Source: Podocnemis expansa (Eukaryota > Chordata > Testudines > Podocnemididae). From it: a stretch of 64,000 nt of DNA. Position numbers and translations under genes: made by a program. How positions within the stretch are numbered: the first letter of the stretch is position 1; each line of letters starts with the position of its first letter. Location of the stretch: positions 12,545,289 through 12,609,288 of the forward strand of contig ML682037.1 of the NCBI GenBank assembly GCA_007922195.1, read 5' to 3'. Positions 59,191 to 64,000 of the stretch are shown piece after piece. The notes below the pieces were generated by a model, which saw nothing but the letters and a program-made list of their open reading frames with translations, did not search any database and was not told the origin of the DNA.

Positions 59191-61080
59191 AAAGTGCTGG
59201 GTCTAATTCATATTCTGAGTAAAGGCTCTGTCTGGAGTCTAGCTCCTAGATCAACACGTCCCCTAATTCCTCCGCCCTTCACTGTTGTGTTCTTCTGAGA
59301 CTAATAGCTGCACAAGGGCAGGCATATGCCTTCTGCTCCTCATCCCACTGTGCAAATGGGGATCTGATCTTCACCAGAAGTGGACCAACTGGAGCACTTC
59401 CTCAAGGTACTTAAAAGAAATGAGTGGTAAAGGGCTGGGGGCTGCTTCAGTGGGGAAATAGCTTTATCCATTGGCTCAACTGGGCATTTCCCTGCTTTTT
59501 AGCCAGGGGTTACAGTAAGCCAGAACACAGTTCTGGGGCCCACAAATTTGTGGGGCCAGAGTAGCAGAGCCCTGAAAAATAGAATAATCAAGTGGAACAC
59601 ATGTTCTAACCTCACCTGGGAGTTGTGGACAGAGGAAGTTTTGAGATCTCCCACCCTCAGCATGCTCAGGGTGGGAGTAGCCTGCACAGTGAGCAGCAGT
59701 GGCCAGGTAAGGGGGGGGAGGGTTAGAGATTAGGAGGGTTCCAGGACCTGTTGAATTATGCTTTAACCACTGTGGTTTTAGCTGCCATGCCTGGGAAGCT
59801 AAAAATGGAGTTGGGCCACATTTGGTCAAAGTAATGCATATTTTAAGATGGAAGTAAATAAATGGGCTTTTTTCTTTGAAAGGTAGGCTAGGTGGCCATC
59901 AGTGCCCTGGGTTGTGTGGGCAAAAGTGGCTTACCCCTGAGAAACCTAAGTGATGGCTCATGGAAAGTTTCACTGATCCACACATTGAAAGCTCAGCAAT
60001 AGGGTGCAACATCCTGCATATGCAGTAGCCCAGCAGAATAGTTCAACTGTTTTATATAAACCAGTGTGCTGGAAGATGGCTGTAGACAACCATGGCAGCT
60101 GACCAGTCATAAAGACTCAATTTCTGTCTCTTCAGGCAGGAGGTGGGCAGCCTTGGATCAAAAGATGCTCAGGTATGAACTCCAAAGTGGGCCTTGGCTG
60201 TCCTCAGGATAAGCTGGTGTGACCTAATCCGGTCTAGAGATTGCATCTCAGGCATTCCAGTCTCCCCAGAGCTGCTCTCTGGTTTCAGTGGCCAAGATCT
60301 TTGCCAAGAAACAAATCCCCAGCTGGGTTTGGGGTTTTTTTTTAAAGGTGATCTGAGACAGTCTGCAATGCTAGGTGTTACCAGATGGAACTAGGATGGT
60401 GATTTCTGGGGCACTTAATTCTAGAGCTGCCTAGCAGGCTTCCTTGCACCTTGCTCTCTGGAGCATCCAGGACCAGTTGGCTGAAAGATGCATGGGGATT
60501 CCTGACCAGCATGGGGCCACTGCTGGGTTATGCAGTGATTTAGCCCTATGGGTTAGATCTCATTTGGCCAAGAAAGCCAGAAGTGCTTTCCTAATCTGGT
60601 GCAGAACAGAATAGTGAAAAGCAATGGGTATCTGTGCCACTGCTATTCATTGCTGCTGCAACCCCTCCTTCCTTACCTGATCAGCTACCTCCTGTATGTC
60701 AAACTCCTTGGGATGGTGTGCCTGCTCTTGGTACAGCTCATATAACCTGGGGATTATAGAGATGCTGTAGTGAAAGTCGTAGGGTGTGCCTACACTAGGG
60801 AACCCTGCACCTATGTGGGCTTTTGTCATCAAGGGAAACTTACCTTGAACTGTGATCAGTGCTGGTTAACCTAGTGGAGTAAGTACCATTCTCTACCTGC
60901 TAAGTGCTGTTGGAGCTGGATTGCTGGACATACCCCTAAAGCAGATAGAGTTCAAAAATTTGCTCTTGTTCACAGGTAGCTAGGGTATCATCCTACTGCA
61001 TTTTTTCATTAAAACAGGTAGCAATGCAACTGAGGGCTAACTATCCTCCAAAGTCTAAGTTCCACAGAACTTTGTTTATA
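59191..61080. other. Gene-free flank of TUBA1B
   Basis: In mammals LMBR1L follows TUBA1B, but no exon of it is recognisable here. A weak minus-strand exon-like stretch is at 60677-60746 (see findings). Confidence 0.45.
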
Positions 61081-61084
61081 ACAC

Positions 61085-61242
61085 AATGATTTATTGCATG
61101 AGCTTTTGTGGGACAGAATCCCACTTTGTCAGATGCTTTGAAAACTTTGTGTGACAAACCAATTTGTTAATCTTTAAAAGTACTACAGGCCTCCTTGTTT
61201 GTTTTGCTGAACTAGGCTAACACAGCTACCCCTTTAGAACTC
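61085..61242. mobile_element. Penelope-like element copy, head-to-head units
   Basis: The hammerhead-like unit in reverse (GAGCTTTTGTGGGACAGAAT, CCCACTTTGTCAGATGCTTT) is followed by a right end in forward orientation (GTTAATCTTTAAAAGTAC) and a reversed left end (GGCTAACACAGCTACCCC). Confidence 0.7.
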
Positions 61243-61749
61243 ATCCTTCAAATGCTGTATGTTTGAAATCCTGGGTGGGGTCTTGGCTGCCAAGCAGGGA
61301 AAGAGGAGGAGAAAGACAGGGAGTTGTATTTTTTTCACTGCTGTTTCAAAATATTTTTTTAAATGAAATATACACTCTGTCCTGGAAAGGGAGTTGCCAT
61401 ATGCCCTAGGCACTAAGTGTGATGCAAGTGCATTGTAAAAGATGGTTGTAACATTAAAACCCCTATAAAAAGTTTTATGGTCTAAAGCACATGATGGGAT
61501 CCAGCAATACTCATGGTGTGTGCTGGAGGGCATGCTTCTCTTTATTGTTCTGGGCTGTACAACTGGTATTTGTGCAGGGTTAGTGTATGGCCTGATGAGT
61601 CCTGACTTTTTTTTTTTTTTTTTTTGACACAGTGAACTCAGGGATGAATAAAGATTATGGGTTCTCTTCCCATTACACCACACACTTTTCCTTTCCTCCC
61701 CCCACTCCACTGCTTGAATCCTAACAACTACACTGATTTGCTGCTAGTC

Positions 61750-61911
61750 TGACCTGATCCTATGACTTACACTTCCTTGCATTTGTTTTGCTTCCCATTC
61801 TGTGAGTTCCCCATCTTCAAGCATCTGATGGGGATTTTTTGCCCACAAAAAGCTCCTGTGATAAATAAATTTTAGTCTTTAAAAGTGCCACAGGACTCCT
61901 TGTCTGTTTTG
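61750..61911 (+). mobile_element. Penelope-like element copy
   Basis: Internal part CCCATTCTGTGAGTTC, then CATCTGATGGGGATTTTTTG, CCCACAAAAAGCTCC and GTGCCACAGGACTCCTTGTC. Confidence 0.7.
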
Positions 61912-61914
61912 GAA

Positions 61915-63633
61915 GAGTGAAAGGTGATCAGAAACAGTCAGCATACACTCACCAAAGGCAAATCATACCTAACCAACTAGATTGCCTTCTATGATGAGAT
62001 GACTGGGTCTGTGGATGTGGGGGCCAGTAATATACCCTGACTTTAGCAAAGCTTTTCACCGAGTCTCCTGCAATATTCTTATCAGCATGTTAAAGAAGTA
62101 GGGATGGATGAGTGAACTAAAAGATGGATAGAAAGCTGACTTGATTAGTGGTCTCAGCTGTTACTTGCACACTAGGGCACCCCACCTTTGCCCAAGTCTA
62201 TAGGGCTGAAGACACAACCTGGTTACAGCACCCCTACCCCTTTCCTGATTTGTAGGATTCTGGGGGGAAGGCACTTAGCCTACTCAATTCACACTTGAGG
62301 GCTCAGGGTCACCCATGTATGACTGTAGGGCTCTGGTTTCAACCTGGTTGATTGAAGTACCCACCCTTTCCTAGGCTGTAGGGCTCCAGGTGTCATTCTC
62401 TGAAAGTTTGCAGGATCTTTTACCAGTGAAGGATCCTTATGCCATAACATCCGTGTTCTCTATTTCTTCCCAAAACACAATACACCTGCCAAGTATACAA
62501 TGCTCACCACTCCCAATAAGGCAGACAAACATCTAGTAGCCAGTTGCAATTTGATCATCCAGGGACTGTTGGCAGGGTGTGGAGATTTGTCAGTTCCATG
62601 TCCTGGTCTTAGGTTGCAAAGAACTTTCTTTTGGACTCCAGCGCATATAGTTAAAATTTGGGTCCTGCTGAGCTGTACATTAACCAATCTGTTAGACTAA
62701 AGTATTACAAAACACCAAGCCTAGCCCATATCCCATCACCTCAACTGATTTAACAAACATGCACTTAGCTATGCAACAGACAGAAACAATCAGTCACTCA
62801 GGCAGAAATCTTTTAGATAAACAATAGAGAAGTGGGGACCATAAAGGAAAAAAAAAAGTTACATGGTGATTTGTTACCAGACTGAATGCTATCAAAGTTT
62901 TCTTGAAGCCTCATAAGCTGTTTCTTTGGTGGTGGTAGGTGCTGTTAAGACAGTAGCACCTTCTTAACAGCCTGTTGAGACATTGCATTGAAGTCACTTT
63001 AGGACTGTGGAGCTGGACACCCCCCCCCCACCACATAGCTCATGGCTGCTGTCTCTAATATGGCTGCTAGTGCTTAGTCCAAGCACAAGTCTTAAGCTTA
63101 GTCAAAAAAGACAGGGCCTCAGACCTTACACAAGGGGTAGCAATCCACAGCTTGATAGCTAGTTGGCAGCAGCAGGTAACATCCTCATTAATGATCTGGA
63201 GGCTGGGGCAAATGCATTCTTTGCAAGTTTGCAAATGGCCTTGAGATGGCGATAGATACACTGGATATAGAGTGACCTCAACAAATTGGAGAACTGGATC
63301 AAAAGTAATGAGGTGAGGCTCAGGAAGAACAAGTGCAGGGTCCTATATGTAGGAAGGAAGAATTCCAGCCCCAGGCTCTGCTGCAGCCTGGGGACCAACT
63401 GGCCAGGCAGCAGCTCTGCAGAAATTGATGTGGGGTTTACAGTGGCCAAGAAGCTGGATACAAGCCAACAGTGGGCCCTTGTTGCCAAGAAGGCTAACAG
63501 CAGATTTGGCTGCATTAGTAGGAGCAAGGCCAGTAGATGGAAAGATATGATTATTCCCCTCTATTTGGCACTGGTGAGGCTGCATTTGGAGCATTGTGTC
63601 CAGTTTTGGGCCCTCTGCTACAGGAAGGATGTG
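61915..63633 (+). mobile_element. CR1 LINE ORF2 3' region, split by an insertion of about 960 nt
   Basis: The first piece (61915 to about 62160) contains GATTGCCTTCTATGATGAGA and CTTTAGCAAAGCTTTTCACC of the reverse-transcriptase ORF. The second (about 63120-63633) resumes near CTAGTTGGCAGCAG and runs through CATTAATGATCTGGAGG, GGCTGCATTAG and CAGTTTTGGGCCCTCTGCTA. Frames are broken. It stops where another LTR-like insert begins. Confidence 0.8.
62161..63119. mobile_element. Probable LTR-type insertion in the CR1
   Basis: The block separates two CR1 parts that are adjacent in the family consensus as I recall it. A start TGTTACTTGC and an end TTACACA would fit TG...CA, but no clear duplication is seen. 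The type is inferred. Confidence 0.45.
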
Positions 63634-64000
63634 TGTTATACCAAATGAATACCTGAGATCTTTTCAGGGGGAAAAGGCAATAAGCCACATTTATTACAAA
63701 TGAAGACAAAATTGATAATTAACTTATCCCTATGCTCTTCACACACCCATTCATCCACGTGCCCAAGCATACCAGCTGATGTTCTGCAGTCTGCTATTAC
63801 CTGTCCTGATGGTGCTGTTGCTGGAGTCCGTGCTCGTGTCCATTGCTGGGGTTTGTGGCAGCTGCCTGGCCAGGGATGCTGGATATGAGGAGGAGCAGGG
63901 TCCTTGTCGAGCATGCACCAGCACTGCTCCTTTCTCCCAGGTGGTGTCTTTGGGATCTCACCCAGTCTTCTAGCTTTGTCATGCCACTCCAGGTGCGCTG
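63634..64000 (-). mobile_element. LTR-type element, 5' part of a copy cut by the window end
   Basis: Begins TGTTATACCAAA inside the CR1 and shares TTCAGGGGGAAAAGGCAATA and GCCACATTTATT with the solo LTR at 41555 in similar positions. It runs past the window end. Confidence 0.55.

Overview
The window is vertebrate nuclear DNA, most likely from a non-avian sauropsid (crocodilian or turtle; I cannot separate the two). The reasons are intron-rich genes with CpG-island promoters, CR1 LINEs with the sauropsid 3' end, MIR-like CORE-SINEs, several hAT mini-elements and many short Penelope-like retroelement copies.

Four loci are supported, in the order PRPH (minus), alpha-tubulin pseudogene (minus), alpha-tubulin gene (plus), alpha-tubulin gene (plus). 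Read from the other end this is TUBA1B-TUBA1A-TUBA1C-PRPH with the orientations known from human 12q13. PRPH (4170-9941) can be rebuilt as nine exons giving 455 residues. The TUBA1A-like gene (39212-43626) encodes 451 residues with Gly232 and Thr340. The TUBA1B-like gene (53453-58953) has Ser232 and Ser340 but stops one codon early, so its protein ends in Glu and lacks the C-terminal Tyr. The locus at 16042-21572 sits where TUBA1C belongs, keeps its introns, and is broken by two stops, three frameshifts, a 66-nt loss and a truncated tail.

Layout: 1-4169, PRPH 3' flank with a CR1; 4170-10060, PRPH; 10060-15990, gene-free and rich in poly-G/C; 16013-21711, TUBA1C pseudogene with a candidate promoter; 21712-38840, gene-free, with hAT, Penelope-like and MIR elements; 38840-43850, TUBA1A; 43850-52890, repeats; 52950-59190, TUBA1B; 59190-64000, gene-free, ending in a CR1 broken by LTR-type insertions. 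No tRNA, rRNA or CRISPR was seen.

Together the genes supply cytoskeleton parts: a neuronal type III intermediate filament and the major alpha-tubulins. The coding exons of the two live tubulin genes are nearly identical while their introns are unrelated, and the few differences cluster at the isotype-diagnostic codons. The repeats preserve readable insertion history: hAT elements with exact 8-bp target duplications (two nested inside other repeats), Penelope-like copies with 9-14 bp duplications and a hammerhead-like core, and a solo LTR inside a CR1 inside a tubulin intron.
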